This document shows positions 35,771-54,629 of a DNA stretch of 64,000 nucleotides, piece after piece. The translations under genes and the position numbers were made by a program. The first letter of the stretch is position 1. Every line of letters begins with the position of its first letter. The DNA comes from Plotosus lineatus (Eukaryota > Chordata > Actinopteri > Siluriformes > Plotosidae): NCBI GenBank assembly GCA_024760905.1, contig CM045745.1, positions 14,903,782-14,967,781 on the forward strand. Direction: 5' to 3'. The notes under the pieces are model-generated. The model had not been told where the DNA came from. It did not search any database and saw nothing but the letters and a program-made list of their open reading frames with translations.

Positions 35771-35773
35771 AGG

Positions 35774-36105
35774 GCAGTACTGTGGCGTAGTGCACGTCTG
35801 CGTCATAGCATGATATATAAATATAAATGATTTATATATAAATATATATGATATATAAAGCAGTTTCCATGTTCTCCCTATGCTTGTGTGGGTTTCCTCC
35901 GGGTACTCTGGTTTCCTCCCAGAGTCCAAAAACATACACAGTAGGCTATTTGGCTGATCGGTGTGAGTGTGAATGGTTGTATGAGTGTTGGCCCTGCGAT
36001 GGCCTGACGAGCTGTCCAGGGTGTACCCTGCCCTCGCCTGGAGTTGGCTGAGGTGGATGCCACGCTCCCCGTAATCCCAATTGGGATTAAGTGGTTCAGA
36101 AAATA
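35774..36105 (+). mobile_element. Family B repeat with inserted AT palindrome
   Basis: Head gggcagtactgtggcgtagt, then an inserted tataaatataaatgatttat-type stretch (35810-35857), then catgttctccctatgcttgt to the tail ggattaagtggttcagaaaa. Confidence 0.7.
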
Positions 36106-36556
36106 AATGACTTACGGATGAAGGTTGTGTCATAGAAGACATGAATGAAGTAATGCGCATTTGATAAAACAATTGTTTTCAACTTCTTGGGTCTCTTCAT
36201 CCAGGATTGTTGTTTTTCTAACTGTTTTCAAAATATGAATTTTGAGATGAAAATTGATACTCTGTGGGATGTTATCATTAAGGATGGCTATTTTTTTCAG
36301 CAAAAATCCATATTACACAATTTAAGTTACTCAACATTAATTTGTACATCACTCTCTAGAAATGTCCCTCATCATTTATATTACAGTTTAGCGAACATTT
36401 AAAGTAATTATGGCACAAAAATCATATGTGACACAGTTGACAACAAAACAACAGTTTACATGAGTAACACAGTTGACAGGACACATTAGGAAAAGAAGAG
36501 AAAAACCCTTATTTGCAACAAAAACTTTATTTTGGTTGATTGATTTTCAATTGAAA
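36106..36556. other. Presumed ache intron 1, nothing recognised
   Basis: No feature recognised. Confidence 0.5.
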
Positions 36557-36558
36557 TA

Positions 36559-37177
36559 CAGTGGTACCTCACCTTACGAAATTAATTCGTTGCAGAGGCA
36601 GTTTCGTAACCTGGATTTTTCGTAAGAAGAACTGCATTTTACATATAAAACACGTTATTTGTTGCAAGGTCCCCAGTACTACCCCCTAAACCCTTTAAAA
36701 TTATAAAAGAATACCTTTTTAAGGTACTTACTTCGTGTTGACCATGTTTTCTTAGCAGAGTTATAATCTTACAAATGTTTATGCAAGGTTAAAAGCCTGA
36801 ATCAAAAAATAAAGTTGCAATGAGCACACTCGAAAAACTCATGAAACAACAGTAACTCCATAATAGCCAGCTCCATAATAGCCAATGGGAGGGAGCTGCA
36901 TCATCTCTCCTAGCCAATGGGAGGCCAGTGGGGCAGGATATTGGGAGATAGCCAATGGGAGGGAGCTGTGTTATCCCTCCTAGCCAATGGGAAACCAGTG
37001 GGGTGGGATGCTGGAAGAAAGCCAATGGGAGAGCAACTCGTGCATTGTTTGAATTTTTGAGATAGTACTTTCGTAACGTGAACTTGTTTCGTATCCAGAG
37101 ACAAAAATTTTAGGAAAATGTTTTTCGTAACCTGGATTTTTCGTTTGCTGGGACTATCGTAAGGTGAGGTACCACTG
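36559..37177. mobile_element. 619-bp Tigger-like MITE with internal tandem repeats
   Basis: Inverted termini cagtggtacctcacctta and taaggtgaggtaccactg, each next to TA (36557-36558, 37178-37179). Subterminal ttcgtaacctggatttttcg occurs at both ends. The centre (36870-37035) holds repeats of agccaatgggag alternating with ccagtggggcaggat-type units. Confidence 0.88.
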
Positions 37178-37179
37178 TA

Positions 37180-38570
37180 GTTTTTTCAAACATTGGAACA
37201 TTTTTGTTAATATTCCCCCCCATCCCCTTCCATCAATCCATTCTGTCAATTCTTTCTTCTATCTGTCACTCCACTCTCATTTTTCTTTGTCATTTCTCTC
37301 CTTTCATTCTTTGCATTCTTCCCTATCATTTCTTCCTTTCTTTCCATCCTGTCATTCCTTCCTCCTTTCTCTCTTTCGCTTTCTCTTCTGGAGTTAAACT
37401 GAAAATTGAGTTGATTACATTCCACTCAAAGCAAATAATTATATTGGCCAAAAATGTGAGAAGTCAAATAAAGGTTACAAAAAGCTATTGCGTGGAACCA
37501 GTTGACATAACATTATTAAGTAAATCTAATATTTCATGGGGTTTCTTTTTTTTTTTTTTTTTTTTCTTTCAATTTAAGGAAACAAACTATACAAGTGTTT
37601 CTACAAGTTGTGACTGTAATTCAGTTTTGATGGTCCATGATTTTAATGTGTAGCAAAAATCATTATGGCCTTTGTGCTAGCTCCAGACATTGGAGATGTC
37701 ACCACATAGCCATGATCATCTCATATTTCTGTATCCTTTCTTTACATTTTTGTCATACCACAGTGTCTTCAAGGTTCCCGCCAAAAAGATGTGTCCTCCA
37801 GCAATGTGAGCCAATGTGATTTTCTGTAGTAATGACCAATAACATTTGGTAGAATTGATGAACACCCCTGGAACTGAAATGTACCCCTAATTATAGAATC
37901 ACCCATATAATGAATGGATCACTGCATGGATAAATATCTGAACATGCGTCGCTTTCACCCAAAAAAATGGCTTTTAAAAGATATTTTTTTTAATCAAAAA
38001 TTAGGAATTTGAACATTTGACTGACAAATTCCAGAAGAGATTGACTGCAGTTGAAGCCGTGTACTGTACTGTCTGTTCATTGTATTTTAAACAAGTTTAA
38101 AATTTTACAACATAATCACAGAATTCACTGTCATGTTCCTGTTTATTTGAACTTCACTGGACCATAAACCAGCACAACCATTTTAGCTATTTAAGTTTGA
38201 CTTGCACAAGCTGCCTTTTTAATAAACGTACAATCTTTATTTATTATTAAAAGCCTTCATCCAGCTATCAAAATTTGCACAAAAACCATTTGTTTATATG
38301 TGAATTCATAGACCTTTCATAGCAGTGAACCATTTTATCCATAGGTGTCAAAACTAATAGGCTTTCAGCTCATCATGCACTGTTGTCTCCAGTGTTAAAC
38401 CAGGCAGCTGGTCCTCCCAAAGCCAAGGTTAACCTATTTAAGTTCATGTTCAAAGTTAATGTCCAACCAGTGAAACTCTTTTCTAATTACATTAATTAAT
38501 TATGTTTTTCCAGGTATGCTGATGCACCAGAATGAGATACAGTATAGCACCTTTATTTAAATTAGCAAAT
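37180..38570. other. Presumed ache intron 1, nothing recognised
   Basis: A pyrimidine-rich stretch at 37215-37390 and a T-run at 37547-37567. No gene recognised. Confidence 0.5.
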
Positions 38571-38572
38571 AG

Positions 38573-38965
38573 ACATGACCGTTACTGGGGCAGTGGTGGT
38601 CTAGTGGTATAGGGCGCTGGATCACCAATCCAAAGGTTGGGGGTTCGAGTCCGACTCTCCACAAGGTTGTCACTGTCCCCCCCCACCCCACCCCACCCCC
38701 CACAGTGCAGCTAACTGGGTTATCAAAGGCGGGCCCATGTCTCTCACTGTCTATGGTGAGAGGCATATGTAAAAGAACCATTGTTGACTTTCGTAAAGAG
38801 TACGCTGCAAAGCCATCGGCGTGTTTCTGCCCTGCGATGGCCTGGCGAGCTGTCCAGGGTGTACTCTGCCCTCGCCCGAAGTTGGCTGGGATGGGCACCA
38901 GCCTCCCCTTGACCCAAATTAGGATTAAGCGGTTACAGAAAATGAACTGAACATGATCGTTACTG
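38573..38965 (+). mobile_element. SINE family A, complete copy with 15-bp TSD
   Basis: SINE at 38588-38950 with head ggcagtggtggtctagtggt, box B ggttcgagtcc, body ggttatcaaaggcgggccca and tail ggattaagcggttacagaaa. Flanked by acatgaccgttactg (38573-38587) and acatgatcgttactg (38951-38965), one mismatch. Confidence 0.9.
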
Positions 38966-40355
38966 TTTGGAAAATTATTGGAGTAAATAATGAGTTTCAG
39001 TTGGCATCATGTTATTTAAGCTTAGCTGATACAATGAGTACCTTGTAATTTCTTAAACGGCCATATGAAAGACATTCCAAAGTCTTTTAATTAGGTCAAA
39101 TATTGTGTTATATAACTAAGAAGATTTCTGAAATTATTACAATTGGGTTAAGAATTGTCAAACACATTATTAAAGCCTGGAAGAATAGTGCTGAACCATC
39201 AAAAAATCTTGACTAATCATGATCACGGATCCTGTAAACATTTGGTGAATGTGAATTTTTTAAAAATCAGCAGAACTGACTGCTATAGAATATTAAATAG
39301 TCATATCACCTCAGAGTCCCAACTTTCACCGGACTGAAAATGCTTGCAATATCCAGGAGAACAATTTACAGTGGTTTGACTATCCCATTCTCCGCAGAAG
39401 GTCTCCATCAAAAAAATAATACAACTTTGGACTAAATTTAAAAATGTGACATTGCACAAGTTTATTGAATCAAGGGCACAGTGAGTGCATGCATTAATCA
39501 AATGCCATCCCACTGTAGGGAAGTAAAGGGCAAATTCAGAGATTCAGAATTATAAAAAGGGTTCATAAACATGGCAAAAATATCAGAAACACAGTGAAAG
39601 CTTAAGTTTGGGGAGGCACAGGTCAAATGATGAGGCAAACAACTTCAGCGGGAATGCAAACTCACAGTTGAGGAACAGGCACGTTAGGAAGTGATCAAGA
39701 ACAATTGGGCAAAAGCACATCAAGCACAGGAAAGCTAAAAACACTGGAAATGGTTAAGGCTTTCCAATTTCTGATGACGAGGTAACAATAGTATTGCTTT
39801 GCAACATGTATTAGTTTGTATGTGTATTTATAGTTTTCTCCATGACGCACCCAGAAGTTTGCACATGTGACCCGATCACCTATACATACACACACATGTA
39901 CTGCTCGTTGAGCTTGCCCAGGTGTATTGTAGGCACGTTGTAGATTTTCTAGTGGAGAGGCTGTGCCAAGACAATCTGCATCTGCTCCTCATCAAAGGAA
40001 CATTAGAGGTGGCACTGGTTCCAACACTAACCCCTCCCTTGGTGTTTCTTTTGGGAATTTCCCACTGGTGCAGACACAAAATGAAATCCTGAAGCATGCA
40101 TTTGACCAAGAGAAAGCAATTAATGGTCAAGTCATTCAATGCAACAGAATACTCACTGTTTTGCAAATATAGGTTGTTCGGTGGTGCAGGATACTTGTAC
40201 CCAGGAAATAACAACCCAACTGCTTATTCCAGAGTCCCGCCGGGAAAGCCGTTTCCATGCATTAAGTTATTTCACAGCACTATATATATTATCAGTAATA
40301 AAAAAAATCAGTAATAATTTATAAGTTTATTCTCCTCCTACAATTACTTAAAGGA
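38966..40355. other. Presumed ache intron 1, nothing firm
   Basis: No gene or clear repeat. A faint Tc1-like phrase near 39164-39200 was not accepted. Confidence 0.5.
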
Positions 40356-40358
40356 GAC

Positions 40359-40772
40359 AGTCCAGTCTCACAATGCAGCCGTGAGGATGGGCACAAACAA
40401 GTGTCCGTCCTCACGCCGGTCCCAGGCCTGGATAAATGCAGAGGGTTGCGATAGGAAGGGCATCCGGCATGAAACTTTTGCCAAAATACACGATTCGAAC
40501 TGCCAATACTAATTTCATACCGGATCGGTCGAGGCCCGGGTTAACAACGACCGCCATCAGTGCTGTCAACCAACAGGGTGCTGGTGGAAATTGGACTACT
40601 GTTGGTTGAAGAAGGAGAGGTATGATTTATGGATGTGGTGAAGGAGGACATGAAGGTAATTGGAGTAAGAGTAGAAGATGCAGAGGATAGGGTGAGATGG
40701 AGGCAGATGATTCGCTGTGGCTACCCCGAAGGGAAAAGCCGAGAGGAAAAGAAGTCGAGATAGTCCAGTCTC
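40359..40772 (+). mobile_element. 392-bp RTE deletion derivative with 11-bp TSD
   Basis: Element 40370-40761 between identical agtccagtctc copies (40359-40369 and 40762-40772). Its 5' part (to about 40620) matches the 5' UTR of the RTE LINE at 62348-62600, including gcagagggttg and ggtcgaggcccgggttaaca. It then jumps to the 3' end (gatttatggatgtggtgaag to gaggaaaagaag). All coding sequence between is missing. Confidence 0.88.
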
Positions 40773-40774
40773 GC

Positions 40775-42000
40775 ATGCAATATTTGGGCTAGAGAAGGTG
40801 GAGCTAGGATCAAAGGTCACTAAAGATCCAGCCTAAATTATCCTGCTCCCCTCTGGGAACCCTTCACAGATAGTCCAGGTTGCTCAAATCCAATGTGTGT
40901 GGCCCAATGTGTTTTCACCCCTTCCAGGGCACACAAACCTCATGGAACACGAGACAGAAAGGTCCAAGGGTAGTTTTGCACAGCCACCCCTATAACTTGC
41001 CCATATACACATTAACCCAAATTAATAACAGCATTCATGGTGAACAGTCTCTTCTCCGAGAACAAAGAGGATTTGAGACAGTTCTTGGGACTGGTGAAAT
41101 ACTTCAGAGGGTTAATTTCTCACTCTTTACACCTCTCCAGTCCCTTGGCTGATCTTAATAAAAAGACGGTACCAGGTTGAGTGGTCAGAGTCAGGCCATC
41201 ACAGAGGTAAAAGAGGCCCTGTGTTGGAGTCCACCTTTGCTCTCCTTTTTAGGCTTCAGGTCAACTTGTCAGACAAGGAAACTGGAGGCTATGCTGTCAC
41301 AGGTGGTGGGGGACAAGCACCCATGTTCATGCTCATGTCAAAACAATAAACAAAATGAAATTTCCTGAAGTGGATAGAGACAATGGCATAATACATAAAT
41401 GGTTTCCTTTCTACTTGGAAGAAAAAACATGAAAAAGTAAAAGCCAAATGTAAATAGCGGTCACTAATAAGCCCTGTTTGAAATTTATACACAAGTTTTT
41501 CAAAAGTAATTCAAGTGCATATGAACTCCAAATCAATTTTATTTACACTGTCACCAAAATAGCCATTAAGCATAAATCATATCTGGTACAACAGAAAAGT
41601 ACAAACCACTCATCAGGGTGTTTGGTTTATTCTTTCCACTCAAAACAGTTCGTACAGCAGAGGACCAGGATTAGAGAACCAAAGAGCATAAATAGCAGCT
41701 ACCCCCACACAGCTGTATGAAATGTCATGTACTCTACCCCTAGCCATACCTCTCAAACTAAGCCAGTCATTATGGCAACCGCACAACACAAATATAAACA
41801 ATCAGATGGGAGTATGTGAGTGTTCAAAGCATATTCCGTCAAATGTGTTCTTATGTGGAAGTTAACGATTACTGAAGTGTCACAGAAAGAAAACGTTTAT
41901 AGTGTTTATATAACAGCCACATTATTTAGTATTTGATTTTTTTTTATCAATCTTGCTTCTTATAGAGTATTTCATTTCTATAGTCTCTATAAAGACCTAT
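40775..42000. other. Presumed ache intron 1, nothing recognised
   Basis: No feature recognised. Confidence 0.5.
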
Positions 42001-42003
42001 ACA

Positions 42004-42874
42004 ACTAGTCCTCACTTAACAACAGGGTTACATTCTGCAGACCCCGTCATTAAGCGATTCTGTCGTTACACGAACCCCGCTTTAGTAGACATTTTGCTTG
42101 GTTTGTATTTGTACAGTAGGCTATTGTATTGCATACATATAGACCATTGATATTGTAACTGTACTTCTTTACCTTTTCTCTTTCTTTACTTTCTATTGGC
42201 TTTTTAAGAATAAGTGTAAAATTTAAAGAATACATAAAATTTTCAAATTTTCTATTTCAGTTAGCTTTTCATGTGGTACGAGCATATAAACAAAAGTTAG
42301 GCTAAAGTAGGTAGAGCTTACATATTTTTATCTTTTCTTCATGTTTACTTTCTTGGCATTTCTAATACATGCAAACTTCTAAGAATAAATACAGTAACAT
42401 TTACTCTTAGCTTTTTGTATGTACCATAGGGTTTTTTTTTGTTTTGTTTTTTTTCTTTATAGTGCTTCAGCTACGACAGATATTAACCTAACACCCGTTA
42501 CCGTACGTGCATAAAAACAATGGCAAGAATAGCTTACATGTGTAGTTCTTAAAACATATCTTTATACATTCATGGCTACTTTACGGCTTTTTAGGGAATA
42601 TATTTTGTTTTTATTTTCATTTAGTTTCTTTATGTACCATATGCCTTATTTCATCTTTTTATTGAAGAGAGCATTTGCCTGTGTGTGTGGGTAGGGAGGT
42701 GGGATGGGAGATGCTGCCGATACTGGGTATGCGCAAACACTCACAACTCAGCTGCTTTTTTCTGCTGTGACTCGTTAACAGTAAAAGTATATTTTTCATC
42801 ATTTTTGACAATTTTTAACAGGCCGTCGTAACTCAGAGTTGTTAACCGAGTCCGTCGTGAAGTGATGACTAGTT
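42004..42874. mobile_element. DNA transposon/MITE just upstream of the ache coding region
   Basis: Inverted ends caactagtcctcacttaaca and cgtgaagtgatgactagttg, with subterminal cgtcattaag / gttaaccgagtccgtcg typical of Tigger-type MITEs. No transposase. It ends about 60 bp before the ache splice acceptor. Confidence 0.7.
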
Positions 42875-42936
42875 GTATTCTTATAGTGTTACAATACTTA
42901 TGTTTTTATAATGATCTTCTTTTGTGTCTTCCACAG

Positions 42937-48795
<5,859 letters not shown>

Positions 48796-51700
48796 ATAGA
48801 CCTACAGAGAATGTGTGACAGAGTGAATTCAAGAAAATATATATTTAAGAAGAGTGATGACCTTATTACTCTACAGTCTCAGTAACCTCTGACAAAATAT
48901 CAATTGTTCTCTGAGCCACTGTAGATGATGCCCATTACTGTTGGGTTTGTCTGAGTAGGTAGAGGATTAAATTTGGGAAGCTCTTTATAGTATAATTTGC
49001 CACCTGTATATTCTTCAGTATCGTTTTGCATCTAAATACTATTACTATTGCCAGAGACAGTTGTTTAACAGCTTTGCATGTTCACTACAGGAAGAGACTA
49101 TAAAAAGTTAGTCGTTATTGAGGATGTACAAGAGAATTGTTAAAGCTGTAATATTACCTCTGAATTTTTTTTTTGTGTGTCAGTATAACTGATGCTTCGA
49201 AGCTTTTGTTGAGTCTGGTCCTCAGGATCCACATTTCCCTTTTTTTTACTTCAGGATTTAATTTAGTCAAGATATATTATAGTTGCTGCTTTATCCATGT
49301 GAGCATTTGTCTATATTCCTTGCCTGTTACATCAGTCTATTCAAATTTGGGGGGGTTTTGTTGGTTTTTTTTTTCTTATGGGGATGATCTATGGGTATGT
49401 ACAGTTGTCTGCGGTCTCAATGTGGGTCCATATTGATCCTTTGATATCATACATATGGAAATTGTGAGCCATTTTTGTCCATGTCCCAGCTGGTTATATA
49501 CTGCACTGATGTCTTTGTTCTGGCTTCCAGAAATATTTCTGTATTTAATTTCTATGTACTGTATTTTATGTAAAGAATTTTCATCTCATCTGATACACCT
49601 GTTGCATGCATACCGGTGCTCACAGCATGATCCACCTCTGTTTGTGTGTGTTTGTAAGGGTGTGCAAGCTAAAAAGTAGCTGTGTAAGGTATATATGAAT
49701 TGAGCACCTCAATGAGTCAGTATCCATTATCTGCTTTCTATATGGAGCACAGCACTAGTGAAAGTCACCTACACATACATTATATTTGTCCAGGCACTTC
49801 ATTCATGTGTACATGTCCTAAAGAGAGAGGTATATAACTACTGTGTCATGCCTGTGTGCCAAAGAGTCAATAGCTTTTATTTTTTCCATGACTGGCTCCC
49901 CTCCCAGTAGGAAAGAATTTTCATTACAGTAATGGAAGGAGTGTAATTTAGTTAGTGCTCATTTGAAATGACGGCCTGCTGTGTCAGCCATCTTAACCCC
50001 AACTCTGCCATCACTCAACTTGTGCATTTGGCCGATGATGCAGGAAAGCAGAGTATTTAAATGGGAGGAGACAATTTTGAGGAGCCATCGAGAGTTGATG
50101 CTCTATTTATTCACAATGTTTCAGTATTCCTTTAAGTATTTTAATGCATGTTTGCACTACTTATTATATATAACAGACTACATAGAGTTTTGGGTTTCTT
50201 ATATTTGGTTCAGTTCTTATGTACTATATGTATTATATGCTTTTTAGACTGTTTTGTTATGATTTATGTCATTTATTATACTATGTTCCTTACCCATATT
50301 TTCTGACTACATAATAATGATCTCAATATTTGTACATTTTAAAGTGTGGGAGGAGTGCTTTCTATGAGTCACATCACTGATTTAGTTATGTTATTTCAGT
50401 ATCATTTATCTCCACGTCAGCTCACTTGTAGAAGGCCTTCCAGCAAGTATTAGGATTAGTAGTAGTTATAAGTAACCTCAGTATCAGACAGTACTAGTGC
50501 ATTGTTACCTGAAAGATGTAATTTAAAAATAATAATAATAGTAATAATAAAATGCTGTCTTAAACTATTTAGGTGACATAAATGCATGTGCCAGCAGTTT
50601 GGCTGAGGAAGCTTGCTGCTCTTGCTTCTTTTGCTAAATAACAATTAGTCCTTATCTCCTCTACAGGTAAAAAGACATGTGCATGTCCTAAATCTCCTTC
50701 ATTACAGGATCTGTACTAATAGATTTGACTGATAACCATTGTTACAATAATCCAGTATTAATGTATACTATTATACTGTAAAGCTATATCTATGAAGGGT
50801 TACTATTATCCCTCAAGAGGAGGTTAGCAATAAGCTGTCAAAATTAGAATTATATATTGACAGTACCCTCACTGTTAGTAATAATTGTGGTTGAGATATA
50901 TTCTGACTGATAAATCACTATATCTTAGTGAAAGCATTTCAGTGTGTTTTGAGTTTTATCACTAACAACTATTTTGGGATGGCTTTATATATTTATGTGC
51001 TGTTGCAATCAGTCATATACTGTAATTCATGTGAACACTTAAAGAACACTTAACACTGTGTGATTATTACATGATTGAGTGAGCATCATCTGTGGATTGT
51101 CAAATTGACTCCTTTTCCATATTGCATTTTTGTTGTTATTCTTTTGGTCCAGACATTGCCCACTGTGCCAAACCTGTGTGGTGACAGCATTGTGCTTCTA
51201 CTTTGCATGGTACTACTGCTGCCTCTTGGGCATTGTATCTGAATTTCCCCAACAAAACCTAATTAAAAATCCTGACTTAAGTGACATTGTGTGTCCCTTA
51301 CTTACAGATCAAACCATAAACAGAAGTTAATATAAAATACTAACTTGAGACTTTTTTCCCCCCTCATAATTAAATAAGATGAAATTATTGAATCAGGAAA
51401 AGTATGATATGAAGAATTATTTAGCTGGGGATTATTACCGACTGAAGTCAAAGACCAAGGCACAATACCCTCTTAGACTGGATAATTCTCCATAACATAT
51501 GAAAGTCAAATGCTATACTGTTTTATTATTTATTCAATATTTATTACAGTACTGTATTGTGCATGCCAATCGTGCAGTAATCATTCAACTTATTCGATGT
51601 CAATGACGCAAAAATTTGGTTATTCGATGTCACTGATACAATAATTTACCTCGTTAGAAGAATACAAGAATTATTTGATGGCTTTCCATTAATCACAAAC

Positions 51701-51990
51701 TATAAAATATTTTGGAATGAATAATAACAGCTAAAAGATAATCATATCAACAGTACAACAATGAAGACTCCGCCTTGTTGTAATATTTAGATCACTGTTC
51801 AAATTCACACTTCAAATATTGCATGTCATGATTTTCTGAACTATATTCACAAATCACACATACATTTATATAGAAGCGTATTTTTGTTAATCATGACTTC
51901 AATGTGCTCATACAGTTTGAAATTAATTATTGAATCCACATTAGCTAACTTGACTAATATTGTTTGCTGCAGACCAGTGTCATCTATGTC
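48796..51990 (+). other. ache 3' UTR and downstream DNA
   Basis: Candidate polyadenylation signals: ATTAAA at 48966-48971 and AATAAA at 50546-50551. Which is used cannot be told. Nothing else recognised. Confidence 0.45.
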
Positions 51991-51998
51991 ACTGTCAT

Positions 51999-54625
51999 CT
52001 TCTTCTTTTCCTTTCGGCTGTTCCCTTCAGGGGGCGCCACAGTGAATCATCTGCCTCCATCTCACCCTATCCTCTGCATCTTCTCTTACACCAACTGCCT
52101 TCATGTCCTCTTTCACCACATACATGAATCGTCTCTTTGGTCTTCCTCTGGGCCTTCTGCCTGGTAGTTCCAACCTCAGCATCCTACCACCAATATACTC
52201 ACGATCCCTCCTCTGTACATGTCCAAACCATCTCAATCTAGCCTCTCTGATTTTGTCTCCAAAACCTCTTACATGTGCTGACCCTCTGATGTGCTCATTC
52301 CTGATCCTATCCATCCTCGTTACTCCCAAAGAGAACCTCAACATGTTCATTTCTGCTACCTCCAGCTCTGCCTCCTGTCTTTTTCCCCAGAGCCACTGTT
52401 TCTAAACCATACAACATCACTGGCCTCAGCACTGTCTTGTACACTTTTCCTTGAATTCTTGCCGATACCTTCACACATCACACCAGATACCTTTCTCCAA
52501 CCATTCCAAGCTGCCTACACATGCTTCTTCACCTCTTTTCCACACACTCCATTGCTCTGGATTGTTGAGCCGAAGTTTTTAAAATCCTCCACCTTCCTTA
52601 TCTCTTCTCCCTGTAACCTTACCGTTCCCCTTGGGTCCTTGTCATTCACACACATGTATTCTGTCTTACTGAGGCTAACTTTCATTCCCCTCCTTTCCAG
52701 GGCATACCTCCACCTCTCTAGGGTTTCCTGCACTTGTTCTCGGCTCTCACTACAGATCACAATGTCATCTGCAAACATCATAGTCCATGGGAATCATGTC
52801 TAACCTCGTCTGTCAGCCTGTCCATCACCATAGCAAACAAAAAGGGGCTCAGAGCTGACCCTTGATGCAATCCTACCTCCACCTTGAACTCTTCTGTCAC
52901 ACCGACAGCACACCTCACCACTGTCTTACATCTCTCATACATGTCCTGCACCACTCTAACATACTTCTCGGCAGACTTCCTCATGCAATACCACAGTTCC
53001 TCTCTCGGTACCCTGTCATATGCTTTCTCCAGATCCACAAAGGCACAATGCAGCTCCTTCTGACTTTCTCTGTACTTCTATATTAACATCCTCAAAGCAA
53101 ACACTGCATCTGTGGTGCTCTTTCTTGGCATGAAACCAAACTGTTGTTCACAAATGCTGACCTCTGCCCTTAGTCTAGCTTCCACTATTCTTTCCCATAA
53201 CTTCATCGTGTGGCTCATCAACTTTATCCCTCTGTAGTTGCCACAACTCTACACGTCTCCCTTGTTCTTAAAAATGGGCACCAGCACACTTCTCCTCCAT
53301 TCCTCTGGCATCTTCTCACTCTCTAAGACCTTGTTATATGTTCTTGTCAGAAAATCTACTGCTACCTCTCCTAGACACTGCCATACCTCCACCGGTATGT
53401 CATCAGGACCAACTGCCTTTCCATTCTTCATCCTCTTCAATGCCATCCTCACTTCACCCTGACTAATCTTTGCTACTTCCTGGTCCTCAACGGTCACCTC
53501 TTCTACTCTTTTTTCTCTCTCATTTTCCTCATTCATCAGCTCTTCAAAGTACTTTTTCCATCTTCCCAGCACACTTCTGTCATCAGTTAATACATTTCCC
53601 ACGTTGTCCTTAATCACTCTAACTTGCTGCACGTCCTTCCCATCCCTATTTCTCTGCTGTGCCAACCTGTATAAATCATTTTCTCCCTCTTTACTGTCCA
53701 ACCTATCATAAAAGTCATCATACGCCTTCTGTTTGGCCTTTGACACCGCTACCTTCACCTTACGCTGTGTCTCCCTGTACTCCTGTTTACCCTCTTCGGT
53801 CCTCTCAGTGTCCCACTTTTTCTTGGCTAACCTCTTCCTTTGTACACACTCCTGCACTTCCTCATTCCACCACCAAGTCTCCTTATCTACTGTCCTTTCA
53901 GAGGACACACCAAGTATTCTCCTACCTGTCTCTCTGATCACATTAGCTGTAATTGCCAGTCATCTTGAAGCACTTCCTGACCACCCAAAGCCTGTTTCAA
54001 CTCCTCTTTGAAGACAACACAACAGTCTTCCTTTTTCAGCTTCCACTACTTTGTCTTCTGCTCTGCCTTTACCTTCTTCACCTTCCTTACCATCAGCGTC
54101 ATCCTGCACACCACCATCCTATGCTGTTTGGCAACACTCTCACCCACTACTGCTTTGCAGTCACTGACTTACTTCAAATTACATCATCTACACAAGATGT
54201 AGACTTCCTGTGTGCTCCTACCTCCGCTTTTATTAGTCACCCTGTGCTCCTGTCTCTTCTGGAAGAAAGTATTTACCACAGTCATTTCCATTCTTTTTGC
54301 AAAATCTATCAACATCTGTCCTGTGCTACCTTTCCACCTGGTCTCCTGAACACACAGTATGTCCACTTTCCTCCTCTGCATCATGTCAGCCAGCTCTCTA
54401 CCTTTTTCTGCCATAGTTCCAATATTCAAAGTCCCTACTCTCAGTCCTACACTCATGCCTTTCCTCTTCTCTCTCTCTGCCTACGGACATGCCTTCCACC
54501 TCTCCTTCTTTGACTTCTTCAACGTCTTCGACCAATAGTAGTCCAGTTTCCACCAGCACCCTGTTGGTTAACAGCACTGATGGCGGTCGTTGTTAACCTG
54601 GGCCTCAACCGATCCAGTATGAATT
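51999..54625 (-). pseudogene. RTE LINE, antisense, decayed
   Basis: Nearly the whole RTE-type element in reverse. Read from the right: 5' UTR (complement of ggtcgaggcccaggttaaca near 54590); endonuclease start VGLRVGTLNIGTM and CVQETRWKGS (54450-54330), then a direct jump to LIDFAKRMEMTVVNTFF, so the middle of the endonuclease is deleted. Then ETWWWNEEVQECVQRKRLAK, GRWKKYFEELMNEENER, AVGPDDIPVEVW (53940-53250), RT motifs DLEKAYDRVPREELW (about 53035), GLHQGSALSPFLFAMV, MMFADDIVICSESREQV (catalytic Asp pair, about 52775), and the C-terminus [17 protein letters not shown] to MIHCGAP. Several frameshifts. The 3' end is cttcttcttttcctttcg at 51999. Confidence 0.88.
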
Positions 54626-54629
54626 TCTT

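Noticed and set aside
37204..37653. 149-codon ORF in a pyrimidine-rich stretch
   Set aside because: Low-complexity Ser/Phe/Leu composition from a T/C-rich region; no domain or splice context.
39160..39500. Possible Tc1 transposase remnant (HIIKAWKNSAEPS-like phrase)
   Set aside because: Only about a dozen residues look right, surrounded by stops and with no inverted repeats; could be chance.
49981..51330. Small ORFs downstream of ache as a possible new gene
   Set aside because: Hydrophobic AT-driven frames of 60-90 codons with no recognisable motif or exon signals.
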